Positions 8,806 through 17,992 of a stretch of 64,000 bases of DNA are shown piece by piece; positions within the stretch are counted from its first letter, which is position 1, and each line of letters opens with the position of its first letter. The position numbers and the translations under genes were made by a program. This stretch comes from Gammaproteobacteria bacterium (GTDB lineage: Bacteria > Pseudomonadota > Gammaproteobacteria > UBA6429 > Thiohalophilaceae), in the NCBI GenBank assembly GCA_029880855.1, contig JAOUNS010000020.1, forward strand, positions 1-64,000. The letters are read 5' to 3'. The notes beneath the pieces were generated by a model. It was not told where the DNA came from. It was given only the letters and a program-made list of their open reading frames with translations, and ran no database searches.

Positions 8806-9369
8806 ATGCAAAATCAGCACAACAAGATCAGCAAATTCCTCAGTTATATCCTGCGCCATCACCCGCAGGATATCGGCTTGCATCCAGATGAACAGGGTTG
8901 GGTGGCGGTCGATGAACTGATCCAGGCGGTAAATGCGCACGGTAAACATCTCGACCTGGATCTGCTGCAACAGGTCGTTGCCGGCAATGACAAACAACGC
9001 TTTGCCTTTTCACCGGATGGGTTGCGGATCAGGGCCAATCAGGGACACAGTATCCGTATCGAACTGGGTCTGGAACCGGCTGTGCCGCCGCCGTATCTTT
9101 ACCATGGGACGGCAACCCGTTTTATGCAATCCATTAACAAACATGGCCTGACACCGGGCAGTCGCCACCATGTCCATTTGTCAGCCGATCACATCACGGC
9201 CAAACAGGTCGGGACTCGGCATGGTATGCCTGTCGTGTTGCTTGTCGATGCCGGCCGGATGCATCAGGACGGTAACGTATTTTATCTGTCCGCCAATGGT
9301 GTCTGGTTGACTGACAAAGTGGCGCCAACCTATTTTTCCATTTATGATCAAAGCACGAATCACGGATAG
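8806..9369 (+). CDS. kptA: RNA 2'-phosphotransferase (Tpt1/KptA)
   Basis: KptA removes an RNA 2'-phosphate using NAD+, giving ADP-ribose 1'',2''-cyclic phosphate. The 187-residue product matches the family length. Motifs seen are LSYILRHHPQDIGL at the N-terminus, WVAVDELI, YHGTATRF, and the RHHVHLS region with downstream FYLSANGVWLT. I chose the ATG at 8806 because the family begins just before KISKFLSYILRH; the longer frame to 8512 would overlap the opposite gene. Bacterial KptA has no settled physiological substrate. The next gene starts 22 bases downstream on the same strand, so they may be cotranscribed. Confidence 0.93.
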   Translation: MQNQHNKISKFLSYILRHHPQDIGLHPDEQGWVAVDELIQAVNAHGKHLDLDLLQQVVAGNDKQRFAFSPDGLRIRANQGHSIRIELGLEPAVPPPYLYHGTATRFMQSINKHGLTPGSRHHVHLSADHITAKQVGTRHGMPVVLLVDAGRMHQDGNVFYLSANGVWLTDKVAPTYFSIYDQSTNHG

Positions 9370-9390
9370 TCACACAGCGCAGGGATAAAC

Positions 9391-10041
9391 ATGTCGGTTT
9401 CCAGCACAGTACACTCAACACTGCACACAGCTTCTCTCCGACTTGCCTTTGCCCATCTCAATTTGCGCTTTAATCCGTTTGGTGAATTGCCGCGCCATCA
9501 GCGTCTCCTTACCGCCGTGGTTGAACTGGATGATCTGCCCCGGCAGTTACATATTGCCGGTACAGCCATTCAGTTTGTCGCCGACCATGGTCGCGGCAAA
9601 TCCACACACCTGATTGCATTACACCGGTGTTTCCCTGACAGCCCCTATACCCAAATCCACCATCGGGACAAGCCCCGCTTTTTATCGACCAACATACAGT
9701 TCGTGGACAGTATCGAAAACCTGTCCCGTTTTGCCCGCAACCGACTGTATAAGCGCAGCGGTTCCATTGCCCTGACCACACACCGTGACTTGTCCATGGA
9801 ACTGACCCGTGCCGGTTATCGGGTAATCAGTCGGGAAATCGCCCAACTATCGACAGACCGTATCTCAGCCATATTGAATGCGCGCATTCGTCACGCCCGA
9901 CGCAATGATGCTTTACCCATCCCGGTTATTTCAAATGCAACTGTGAAGTCACTGCAGGACGCGTGTGGCAGTAACATCCGCGAGATGGAATATCGGTTGT
10001 ATGATATTTTTCAGGACTTAAGGGAGATTAGTGATGTCTAA
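9391..10041 (+). CDS. Small P-loop (AAA-like) ATPase
   Basis: This 216-residue protein appears to hold one nucleotide-binding domain. A Walker A-like ADHGRGKST lies near residues 64-72, with Ala where the first Gly is usual. A Walker B-like strand IQFVDSIENL lies near 107-116, and a sensor-1-like SIALTTHRD follows near 125. I cannot place it in a named family. It overlaps the next gene by 8 bases, which argues that the ATPase and the arrestin-fold membrane protein are made together and may work together. No helicase, nuclease or transposition motif is visible. Confidence 0.6.
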   Translation: MSVSSTVHSTLHTASLRLAFAHLNLRFNPFGELPRHQRLLTAVVELDDLPRQLHIAGTAIQFVADHGRGKSTHLIALHRCFPDSPYTQIHHRDKPRFLSTNIQFVDSIENLSRFARNRLYKRSGSIALTTHRDLSMELTRAGYRVISREIAQLSTDRISAILNARIRHARRNDALPIPVISNATVKSLQDACGSNIREMEYRLYDIFQDLREISDV

Positions 10042-11038
10042 ATGTGATGTACGTATCGAACTGGATCGTAACAGTCAAATCTACAGCCTTGGAGACAAGC
10101 TGAACTGTGAAGTCCATGTCTCGGTAGACAAACCGGTCGAATGTAACAAACTGGTATTGCGCCGTTCCTGGTATACCCATGGACGAGGCAATGTCGATAG
10201 TCAGGACCTGCAAGTCATTACCTTGTTTAAAGGCGAGTGGCAACCGGGGGAATACCGTTATCCGGTCGCATTTGATATCGATTCCGGACCACTGACCTAT
10301 CGGGGTCACAACATCAATGTAGACTGGCAGCTGGAAGTCAGAGCGGATATTCCCTGGAGCATCGATCCGCGCAGCAGTGTGGATTTTATTGTTGAACGGG
10401 GTGATGCAGAGTTGCCGACACAGCTGGATGAAGAAGATACCGCGCCCGGGCAGAATGCAATTGACATGGACAAATATCGCCCTTATCTGCTCATTGTTCC
10501 CCTGATCTTCATGTCGATTGGCGCCGGCATCGGCTTCTTTGGCTGGAGTGACAACGATCCATTCACGCTCATATTCGGTTCGATCTTTTTCCTTGCCGGC
10601 CTGATTGCCGGCTTCTTTATGATTCGCAACAGCCTTGCCCAGCGCAAACTGGGCAAGGTCAATGTTCGCATCACCCCGAACAGACTCCGCCCCGGCGAAG
10701 AGGCGGTTGTCTATCTGGACTTTACCCCCAGGTCACCCATCGACCTTAAACACATCACAGCCAAACTCTATGCCGCAGAAAAAGCCGTCAGTGGCAGCGG
10801 CACCAATCGCACGACCCACACCCACACTCTGTATAGTGAAACCTATGAGCTCAGTGGTCCCATGACGCTTGCGGAGGGCATGCCGGTACAGCGGAAATTC
10901 CGGTTCACCATTCCACCCGAGGGGCCTTGTACCTTTATCGCAGCGGATAACCGCATTGAATGGAAACTGGAAATCCACATTGATATCGACAACTGGCCGG
11001 ACTGGGTTAAAGACGAAACCATCCCGGTCGTTTTATAA
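10034..11038 (+). CDS. Arrestin-fold membrane protein
   Basis: The product has 334 residues. The N-terminal 130 residues read as a beta-sandwich like arrestin-N/Spo0M proteins: YSLGDKLNCEVHVSVDKPVE, then GEWQPGEYRYPVAFDI and YRGHNINVDWQLEVRADIPW. Two membrane helices follow (about 152-172 and 178-200), then a second beta-rich domain containing RPGEEAVVYLDFTPRS and the similar FRFTIPPEGPCTF and WKLEIHIDI strands. The likely topology puts both beta domains on one side of the inner membrane. The gene overlaps the ATPase gene. Its function is unknown. Confidence 0.6.
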   Translation: MSKCDVRIELDRNSQIYSLGDKLNCEVHVSVDKPVECNKLVLRRSWYTHGRGNVDSQDLQVITLFKGEWQPGEYRYPVAFDIDSGPLTYRGHNINVDWQLEVRADIPWSIDPRSSVDFIVERGDAELPTQLDEEDTAPGQNAIDMDKYRPYLLIVPLIFMSIGAGIGFFGWSDNDPFTLIFGSIFFLAGLIAGFFMIRNSLAQRKLGKVNVRITPNRLRPGEEAVVYLDFTPRSPIDLKHITAKLYAAEKAVSGSGTNRTTHTHTLYSETYELSGPMTLAEGMPVQRKFRFTIPPEGPCTFIAADNRIEWKLEIHIDIDNWPDWVKDETIPVVL

Positions 11039-11211
11039 CAACACCGGGCGATATCCGCGCCGGCATTGATCGACATTCATACGGCATATATCACGATTAT
11101 CTGCATCGTGTTCAGCTGGTATATTTTTGCTGTGCAGAGTGAATCAGCACCGGTTTGCTGCAAATTCACCATTGGTCTATAGTGAACAGCAAAACCAGCC
11201 GCAGGGTATTT

Positions 11212-12030
11212 ATGAACCATACAATCGGTCTTTTCATTCTGACTCTTGGCCTGTGCAGTCTTGATACAGTACAGGCCGAACCTGATACCGGACAACTCGT
11301 ACAACATATTTTCATCGGTCAGGCCTACCCCTCCGGCAATGTCTATCTGCGACGCTTCTCAAACGAGCCCATGCAACCACAGGACTGGCCTGACACACTG
11401 ACTCTCTTGCCCATCGCCAAACACAACAGCCTGCCCCGTACCTTTACCGCCCGGCGGGTTAAAGTCCTGCAGGAAAAAATTGTCGATAACATCGTCAAAA
11501 GCATTTATATCCCCGGCCATGAAGGTATGGATGCCAATCATAATTATTGTGGGCAGGGCAAACCGCCCGGCCGCAATCCGGCCTATCAACAATTATCCGG
11601 CGATTTTTATACTTCCATCATTGACCATTGTGAGTCCAACCGGGGGATCGCAGTCTATCGAATCACACCCTCTACCTATTCCTTTATGGTATTGGGCACA
11701 GACAATCAAATCAGCCTGACAGATCCGGCTTTGCCTCAGGGTGAAAAACGCCCCATGACCCCGGCGGAAACCCGCAAACTGGCGGCTGATAAGGAAGCGG
11801 TCAGGAAGGAGACCGAAAAGTATGAATGCAACACCATCCCGGGCTGGCCGGATTCGGCAGAACTGATCTTTAGGGCAAGGATCACCCGACCTGCACTCAG
11901 TCTGCGATTGTCCAACTATCTTGATCCGGGTTGTGGCGGTCATCTGAGCAGTATCTATGTTCTGGACTTGCTCCAAAACCACAAACTGCTGGACAGTACA
12001 GTCATCGATCAATATCAGGGTGGTCTGTAA
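11212..12030 (+). CDS. Secreted hypothetical protein
   Basis: From the ATG at 11212 (AGGG ribosome site about 8 bases upstream) the product has 272 residues with a signal peptide ending near TVQA. The mature part contains several Cys residues (in NYCGQG, DHCESN, YECNT, DPGCGG), suggesting disulphides in the periplasm. A charged segment rich in Lys and Glu lies near 190-205. I do not recognise the family. A longer frame from 11155 would place the signal peptide internally and is rejected. Confidence 0.6.
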   Translation: MNHTIGLFILTLGLCSLDTVQAEPDTGQLVQHIFIGQAYPSGNVYLRRFSNEPMQPQDWPDTLTLLPIAKHNSLPRTFTARRVKVLQEKIVDNIVKSIYIPGHEGMDANHNYCGQGKPPGRNPAYQQLSGDFYTSIIDHCESNRGIAVYRITPSTYSFMVLGTDNQISLTDPALPQGEKRPMTPAETRKLAADKEAVRKETEKYECNTIPGWPDSAELIFRARITRPALSLRLSNYLDPGCGGHLSSIYVLDLLQNHKLLDSTVIDQYQGGL

Positions 12031-12181
12031 GCCGGATTAATGGCGGATTTGGTATACCTCGCCTATTGCCCCAGAGAAAATCCAACTATACTGCTTGTAT
12101 ATTTTTGTAAACTTTCTTATATACATAATATTAATGAGAATTATATTTATCACTGCCAGTGTGTGAAAAGGGAGAGAGGGT

Positions 12182-15148
12182 TTGACGAGCGACGAATCCT
12201 ATACAAACCTCATCAATGAGGTGCTGGGAACATTGGGAATTACCCCTGAAGAAATCATGGAGCGGAAGCGCTATCTGGAACTGTCAGATAACGACATTAC
12301 CGTCCTCCGCAAGCTGGAACCCGCTCTGGCCAGGGCGCATGGCAAATTGATGGATTCCTTCTATTCCCACCTGCTCTCTTTCAAATCAACCGCCGCATAT
12401 CTGAATGACCCCCAGTCCATCGAAAACCTGAAACAGAAACAATCCGTTTACTTTGCCGGACTGATCAACGGCAAGTACGACTGGGATTATGTGCTTGATC
12501 GCCTGCGGGTGGGGGTGGCTCATCATCGTATCGGTCTGGAACCGCGCTGGTACTATGGCGCATACAGCAAATACATTTGTTCTCTGCTGCCCGAAATCTG
12601 GGAAGCGGCGGAACATGATCAACAACTTGCCACCGCCGGCATCAAGGCCTTGCTCAAAGTGGTCTTCCTGGATATTGAGTTGGCCATCGAAACCTACATG
12701 CAAGCCGACCGGCATGAAATCGAGATGCTCAAGGAGTATGCCGAAAACCTGGTGTGTAACGTTCCCTCCGGTCTGGTCGTGCTCGACAGCAAGTTGCGGG
12801 TTGTCTCCGTCAATCGTTTTATGGATCGCCTGTTCACAGAAGATCATGAAGTACTCAAGGGCAGATTCATTGATGATCTCTTTCCCGATATGGGCTTGCG
12901 GGATCGCGCCAATGAAGTGCTCAGTACACTTCGCGGCCAACGAGGAATCGTTATCGCAACCCGGGATATCCACGGCAACAAGCTGCATTTTGAATTTTCC
13001 GTGATCCCCATGTTACAGGCCGGAAACCGGGAACCCCTCAAGACCAGTGCAAGATTACTGGTCATCATTGAAGACCTGACCGAACAGGAAACCCTGCGCG
13101 TACAAACAGCTGAAGCGGATCAACGTGTCAGGGCGATTATGGACAATGTCGCTGACGGGATTATTACTATTGATGAACAGGGCACCATTGAATCATTTAA
13201 TGCCACTGCCGAACGGCTGTTTGGTTACAGCGCGGCAGAATGTATCGGTCAGAACGTCAAGATGCTCATGCCGGAACCCTACCAGAGCAACCATGACAGT
13301 TATCTGGATCGGTACCGTACCTCCGGGGAACGACGTTGCCTGGGTTTCGGTTTTCGTGAAGTGGAAGGATTGCGCAAGGACGGCTCCGTATTTCCCATGG
13401 ATTTGTCGATCAGTCAAATGACTCTGCATGATCGTCAATACTATATTGGTATGGTCCGGGACATTACCGAGCGCAAGGCCTCGGAAATGGAGATGAGCAA
13501 GCTCTCACATGCCGTGGAACAAACCGCCGACACCATTATGATTACCGACAAAAACGGCCTCATCGAATATGTCAATTCAGGTTTTGAACAAACCACCGGA
13601 TACCAGCGTGCTGATATCATCGGACGAACACCCAATGTCGTCAAATCCGGCGAGATGAATGAGGAGTTTTATGAAGAACTTTGGCAAACCATCCTGAAGG
13701 GCGACGTGTTCCGCGATGTGTTTGTCAACCGTAAAAAAGACGGCAGTGTCTATTTTGAAGAAAAGACCATTACCCCCTTGCGCAATATAACCGGTGATAT
13801 CACACACTACATCTCCTCCGGCAAGGACATCACTGATCGGATGCGCACCCAGGAACGCCTGCAATACCTGGCCCACCATGACGTGCTGACCGGTCTGCCG
13901 AACCGTCTGCTGTTTATGGATCGACTGTCCCAGTCCATTAAATATCTCAAGCGCAACGGCGGTATGGTCGCCCTGATGTTTCTTGATATTGATCGTTTTA
14001 AAAATATCAATGACACGCTGGGTCATCAGGCGGGTGATACGCTGTTGCGTATCATCGCCAAGCGTCTCAGCAATTCACTGCGCGAACATGATACCGTCGC
14101 CCGGATCAGTGGAGACGAGTTTGCCATTATTCTGGAAGGGGTGATCAGCATTGATGCACTCCCCGGTATCGCCCGCAAGATCTTGCTGGAAATCTCCCAC
14201 CCCATGATCATCAGTGACCACGAGATTTTCACCACCACCAGTATCGGCATCTCTATTTATCCTAATGATGGCGAAGAACCGCACACCCTGTTAAAAAATG
14301 CCGACTCCGCCATGTATCATGCCAAGGAGAAAGGGCGAAATAACTACCAGTTCTATACACCGAACATGAACGCCATGGCGGCGGAATATCTGAAACTGGA
14401 GAACAAACTGCATCGTGCGCTGGAACGCAGTGAATTTGAAGTGCATTACCAGCCACAGTTTGATATTAATTCCGGGCAACTCTACGGGATCGAGGCGTTG
14501 TTACGCTGGCGGCATCCGGATGAGGGTTTATTGCAACCACAACGCTTCCTGCATCTGTTGGAAGAGACCGGCCTGATTGTGCCCATCGGTGAATGGGTGC
14601 TGTATACCGCCTGTCATCAGGTCAGTAAATGGATTGCAACCGGTATGCAAATCCCCAAACTGGCGGTGAATATCACACCGCGCCAGTTGGCGAACCAGAA
14701 CTTTGTCAATGTGGTCCAGCAGGCCCTGAAAGATACCGGACTGGATGCCCGCCGGCTGGAGCTGGAGATCACCGAAAGTTCGCTCATGGAAGAAGAACAT
14801 ACCAACATCAATGCCCTGCATGACCTGCATTCACTGGGGGTCAGTATCGCCATGGATGATTTTGGCACCGGCTACTCTTCATTGAGTTATTTGCGCCAAT
14901 TCCCGATTGGCACGCTGAAGATTGATCGCAGTTTTGTGCGGCAGGTACCCCACAACTATGACGATTGTGTCCTGGCCAGAACCATTATCTCCATGGGCCA
15001 AAACCTGAACCTGAAGATTATCGCAGAAGGCGTGGAAAACAGCTCACAACTCGACTTTTTGAAACAACTGGGTTGTAATGGTGCGCAAGGCTATTTGTAC
15101 AGCCCGGCGATCCCTGCCGAGTTGTTCACCACCGACTTTTTACCCTGA
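12182..15148 (+). CDS. Globin-coupled PAS/GGDEF/EAL c-di-GMP enzyme
   Basis: This 988-residue protein should sense a gas ligand through haem and change cyclic-di-GMP. The N-terminal globin-coupled sensor domain (about 20-175) has the proximal His114 in VGVAHHRIGL and the typical RWYYGAYSKY. PAS domains follow at about 190-300, 315-425 and 435-545. The diguanylate cyclase domain (about 560-720) has SGDEF near residue 642 instead of GGDEF, a variant that is often still active. The phosphodiesterase domain (735-980) keeps EALLRW, ELEITES, DDFGTGYSS, LKIDRSF and AEGVE, so it should be active. The start is a TTG behind a purine-rich GGGAGAGAGGG. It converges with the nap operon. Confidence 0.9.
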   Translation: MTSDESYTNLINEVLGTLGITPEEIMERKRYLELSDNDITVLRKLEPALARAHGKLMDSFYSHLLSFKSTAAYLNDPQSIENLKQKQSVYFAGLINGKYDWDYVLDRLRVGVAHHRIGLEPRWYYGAYSKYICSLLPEIWEAAEHDQQLATAGIKALLKVVFLDIELAIETYMQADRHEIEMLKEYAENLVCNVPSGLVVLDSKLRVVSVNRFMDRLFTEDHEVLKGRFIDDLFPDMGLRDRANEVLSTLRGQRGIVIATRDIHGNKLHFEFSVIPMLQAGNREPLKTSARLLVIIEDLTEQETLRVQTAEADQRVRAIMDNVADGIITIDEQGTIESFNATAERLFGYSAAECIGQNVKMLMPEPYQSNHDSYLDRYRTSGERRCLGFGFREVEGLRKDGSVFPMDLSISQMTLHDRQYYIGMVRDITERKASEMEMSKLSHAVEQTADTIMITDKNGLIEYVNSGFEQTTGYQRADIIGRTPNVVKSGEMNEEFYEELWQTILKGDVFRDVFVNRKKDGSVYFEEKTITPLRNITGDITHYISSGKDITDRMRTQERLQYLAHHDVLTGLPNRLLFMDRLSQSIKYLKRNGGMVALMFLDIDRFKNINDTLGHQAGDTLLRIIAKRLSNSLREHDTVARISGDEFAIILEGVISIDALPGIARKILLEISHPMIISDHEIFTTTSIGISIYPNDGEEPHTLLKNADSAMYHAKEKGRNNYQFYTPNMNAMAAEYLKLENKLHRALERSEFEVHYQPQFDINSGQLYGIEALLRWRHPDEGLLQPQRFLHLLEETGLIVPIGEWVLYTACHQVSKWIATGMQIPKLAVNITPRQLANQNFVNVVQQALKDTGLDARRLELEITESSLMEEEHTNINALHDLHSLGVSIAMDDFGTGYSSLSYLRQFPIGTLKIDRSFVRQVPHNYDDCVLARTIISMGQNLNLKIIAEGVENSSQLDFLKQLGCNGAQGYLYSPAIPAELFTTDFLP

Positions 15149-15724
15149 TCAGCCCTCCGCCATTCCCAGAGAGAGGATCCGGACAGCCTTTTCTTCCAGG
15201 ATACATGCCGCCCGGCATTGTGCGCAGCCGACACATAGCGATGCATTAATCACCGGTCTCTCAGCCTGCCATTCCAGCGCCCCCGCCACCGGACAACTGC
15301 CGGCACAGGCGCCACACTCGGGACCGAGAAACGGCAAACAGGTTTCGACATCAATCACCGCCCGTGCGAAAGCCGGCAGTGCAACGTCTGCTTCATCCGT
15401 ATTGCGCTGCAGGGCCTTTGGTTCACAACTTGTCACGCATGGCCAGTCTTCACACAACAAACAGACCTTGTTCAATAAATCCAGCGCCGGTGTACCGGCA
15501 ACATCCGCGCCCAGACGAGCGGCCAGAGGAAAGATCACCTGTGTGGGACAGGCTTCGATACAATCGTGACAACGGGTACAGGCCAGCAGGAATTCCAGTT
15601 CCGGCAAGGCCCAGGGTGGACGCACCCAATGCACGGCCCGCTTTTCGGCCCGTGCATCCGCTTCCTTAATGGCGGTTTCGGCCACTTTACCGACACTGCG
15701 GCGGAAAAATTCTCTTCTGTCCAT
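15149..15724 (-). CDS. napF: NapF-like four-cluster ferredoxin
   Basis: This 191-residue iron-sulphur protein begins with MDRREFFRRS, a twin-arginine-like start. Four cysteine groups suit [4Fe-4S] clusters: CTRCHDCIEACP, CLLCEDWPCVTSCEP, CGACAGSCP with an upstream Cys, and CVGCAQCRAAC. The NapF family assists nitrate reductase maturation or electron transfer. It is the last gene of the operon, its ATG overlapping the upstream stop by one base. The assignment to NapF rather than another NapG-like ferredoxin is by length and position. Confidence 0.8.
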   Translation of the reverse strand: MDRREFFRRSVGKVAETAIKEADARAEKRAVHWVRPPWALPELEFLLACTRCHDCIEACPTQVIFPLAARLGADVAGTPALDLLNKVCLLCEDWPCVTSCEPKALQRNTDEADVALPAFARAVIDVETCLPFLGPECGACAGSCPVAGALEWQAERPVINASLCVGCAQCRAACILEEKAVRILSLGMAEG

Positions 15725-17301
15725 TACATTCTCATGACCATGGGTTGCATCAACAACCAGACATTCAACAGTGTCAGACTGACCAGCAGCAATGTCATCA
15801 CCCCTTTCACCATAATTTGATCATAGCCCGCCGGCAACCCGGCTGCCCTGTTTTGCAGAATTCTCACAGCCAGCTGGAAACCCAGCACGATTAATCCGGC
15901 CTGCATGGCAAAGGTCCATGCATCCGGCACCAACGGCGACATATGTCGCATGTGCAATTCATGGCCGCTTAACGGCAGGGTGTCCCGCCCCAGCGGGTTC
16001 ATGATCACCGCACTGATCCCGATACTCTCCCGAAACAAATGATTCAGGTTATGGGCCAGATGATAGGCAAACGCCAACGGGATCAGCGGCAGAGCCAACA
16101 AGGCAAACAGACGTTTATATTCCTGTTCCGATTTAATCGCGACCTTCAGCAGGAGAATCACCACCGCATAGATCATCATCGGGATCAACATGGCCAATAT
16201 CATGCCGATGGAAAAGCTCCACAACAGTTGTCCTGAATCACCGATCGCCTGCGCCAATCGGCTGACCCACTGCTCCCAACCGGGCAACATGGTCAAGCCG
16301 TGAAAAGCGGTCAGACTGAGCAAGACCAACACAAACCAGGCTTCATCCCAATGGGGACGAATGAAATGTATCGCTTCACTGCCGATGTTGCGCAGTCCCC
16401 AATTCACATTTTGATACGGACAACTCTGGCTGCAGGCGCCACAACTGGTACAAAAGGTATTTTGTTTGCTGCGGCCAATCACCAGACTGGTGGGACAGGG
16501 TTCGATGGTCTGATTACCGTGATAACACTCCAGCGTCTTGCACTGCAAACAGATGTTCTCATCCACCGGTCTGATCGCCACCGGTGACAGCCCCGCATAA
16601 AAACCGATAGTGCGTCCCACCGAACAAAAATAGCGACAGAAGGCCTTGCGTTCATACAACACCTGACTGACCAAAGCGAGGACCACAATCACCAGACACA
16701 ACAAGGCGGTCGCATAGGGACTGGTGGTCATACCGTAACCCAGTTCCAGCCAGGTCAACACGACAAACATCAGTGTGGCAGGCCAGATATTGCGTAACTG
16801 TTTCGGTACCTTGAGTTGCAGACTGTTGGTATTATTACCGCGTTGCCAGAGTCGCAGGCGCACCAGCCAGGTGGCTGACACATCCCAGGGGCAAACCGCA
16901 CACCAGGCACTGCCAAAAAAGAAGACAGCAATAATCAATCCCGTCCACCAGATTGTCCAGGTCAGGGTGGTGGCCAGATTGCGCTCCGGAATGGGTGTGC
17001 CGAACAAACCGCTGATGATGACCAACAGGAAGATCGAGACAAACAGACTGCGAAAGGCCAATAACACCCACGGCCGGGTCACCATGCGGTGTAACAGCTT
17101 ACCCGACACCGGCAGACCGCGCAGTGAATAACGCCTTTCCGTCTGTGGCCCGGCCGTCGTCAGGATGCCGTACAAGGATAACAGGACCACACTCAGCACG
17201 ATCAGATTCACCCAGCCATCAGGCAAACCGGGGTGCATCATCATACCCTCACCGGTCAGACGCAACCCGTCCCAGTTCAACAAGGCAGAGAAATCGATCA
17301 T
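15724..17301 (-). CDS. NosR/NapH-type membrane polyferredoxin
   Basis: This is a 525-residue integral membrane protein with about ten hydrophobic segments. It carries two CxxxCP-type motifs near membrane ends (WCAVCPWD, CRYFCSVG) and two ferredoxin-like groups, CLQCKTLECYHGN...CP and CTSCGACSQSCPYQN. This resembles the C-terminal part of NosR or an enlarged NapH. It probably moves electrons from the quinol pool or across the membrane to periplasmic partners. It overlaps both neighbours by a few bases. No FMN-binding NosR domain is present. Confidence 0.75.
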   Translation of the reverse strand: MIDFSALLNWDGLRLTGEGMMMHPGLPDGWVNLIVLSVVLLSLYGILTTAGPQTERRYSLRGLPVSGKLLHRMVTRPWVLLAFRSLFVSIFLLVIISGLFGTPIPERNLATTLTWTIWWTGLIIAVFFFGSAWCAVCPWDVSATWLVRLRLWQRGNNTNSLQLKVPKQLRNIWPATLMFVVLTWLELGYGMTTSPYATALLCLVIVVLALVSQVLYERKAFCRYFCSVGRTIGFYAGLSPVAIRPVDENICLQCKTLECYHGNQTIEPCPTSLVIGRSKQNTFCTSCGACSQSCPYQNVNWGLRNIGSEAIHFIRPHWDEAWFVLVLLSLTAFHGLTMLPGWEQWVSRLAQAIGDSGQLLWSFSIGMILAMLIPMMIYAVVILLLKVAIKSEQEYKRLFALLALPLIPLAFAYHLAHNLNHLFRESIGISAVIMNPLGRDTLPLSGHELHMRHMSPLVPDAWTFAMQAGLIVLGFQLAVRILQNRAAGLPAGYDQIMVKGVMTLLLVSLTLLNVWLLMQPMVMRM

Positions 17302-17873
17302 GGTGAGTTGTGTTGATTTTCCGCGTGATGACGACCGGCCTGCAGCCGCTGCATCCGGCGTCGCTGGGTAAGGTTAACCGAGATCAGGATCACCACAATC
17401 AGGCCGACAGTTAATCCCAATGGGCCGATGGCGGAAGGCTCACCGATGCGTAACGGAAAATCGATTATGTAGGGTTCTTTATCCTGAAATTCGGCGCGAA
17501 TGATATAGTCACCTTCTTTACTGAAGACAAATCCCTGGCGAAATACACTGTCATCCGGGGCTTGCGTCCCCAACAGCTCCTCTTTCGAGGAAAACCAGTT
17601 ATCATCCAGCACCTTGAAGGTCACCTGACCGGGAAACGATTTACCGTTATCGATCCGCTTGGCGTATAAATTCAGACGCCCCGGTTCGTTGGGTTTGGGA
17701 AAAGCGGGAAAGGCCATGTAGGTAACATAATACTCACCGATTTGGGTTTCCACCTGCATACTGGGCGGGGTATTGGAATCTTCACCCAGACTATAGGAAG
17801 GTCTGCCCAGCACATGATGGGCCATGCTGCTGACCGGCAGGAGACAAAAGAAAACAAGCGTTAACAGTTTCAT
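17298..17873 (-). CDS. Membrane-anchored Ig-like protein of the nap operon
   Basis: This gene encodes 191 residues: a signal peptide (about 1-18), a beta-rich periplasmic domain and one C-terminal helix near 150-170, followed by a short basic tail. The stretch GRLNLYAKRIDNGKSFPG and the later GDYIIRAEFQDKEP recall FixH/YtkA-like Ig domains, though I am not certain. The segment just after the signal peptide, HHVLGRPSYSLGED, contains His residues that could bind a metal. It overlaps the polyferredoxin gene by 4 bases, so it likely helps that protein. Confidence 0.6.
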   Translation of the reverse strand: MKLLTLVFFCLLPVSSMAHHVLGRPSYSLGEDSNTPPSMQVETQIGEYYVTYMAFPAFPKPNEPGRLNLYAKRIDNGKSFPGQVTFKVLDDNWFSSKEELLGTQAPDDSVFRQGFVFSKEGDYIIRAEFQDKEPYIIDFPLRIGEPSAIGPLGLTVGLIVVILISVNLTQRRRMQRLQAGRHHAENQHNSP

Positions 17874-17900
17874 CTTATTGCAGCTTTATATCATTTTTTT

Positions 17901-17928
17901 AAACGCAAAGACGCGAAGGCGCAAAGAA
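17901..17928. repeat. GCAAAG-type repeat, single arm
   Basis: AACGCAAAGACGCGAAGGCGCAAAG-like sequence lies in the 119-base gap before the NapG-like gene. It belongs to the same family as the elements at 20284-20515 and 32619-32849. Confidence 0.6.
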
Positions 17929-17992
17929 TTATACAATTTAGTGCATATTTCCTTCTGTGTCCTGGCAGCCAGATGATGCATATAAATTCGGT

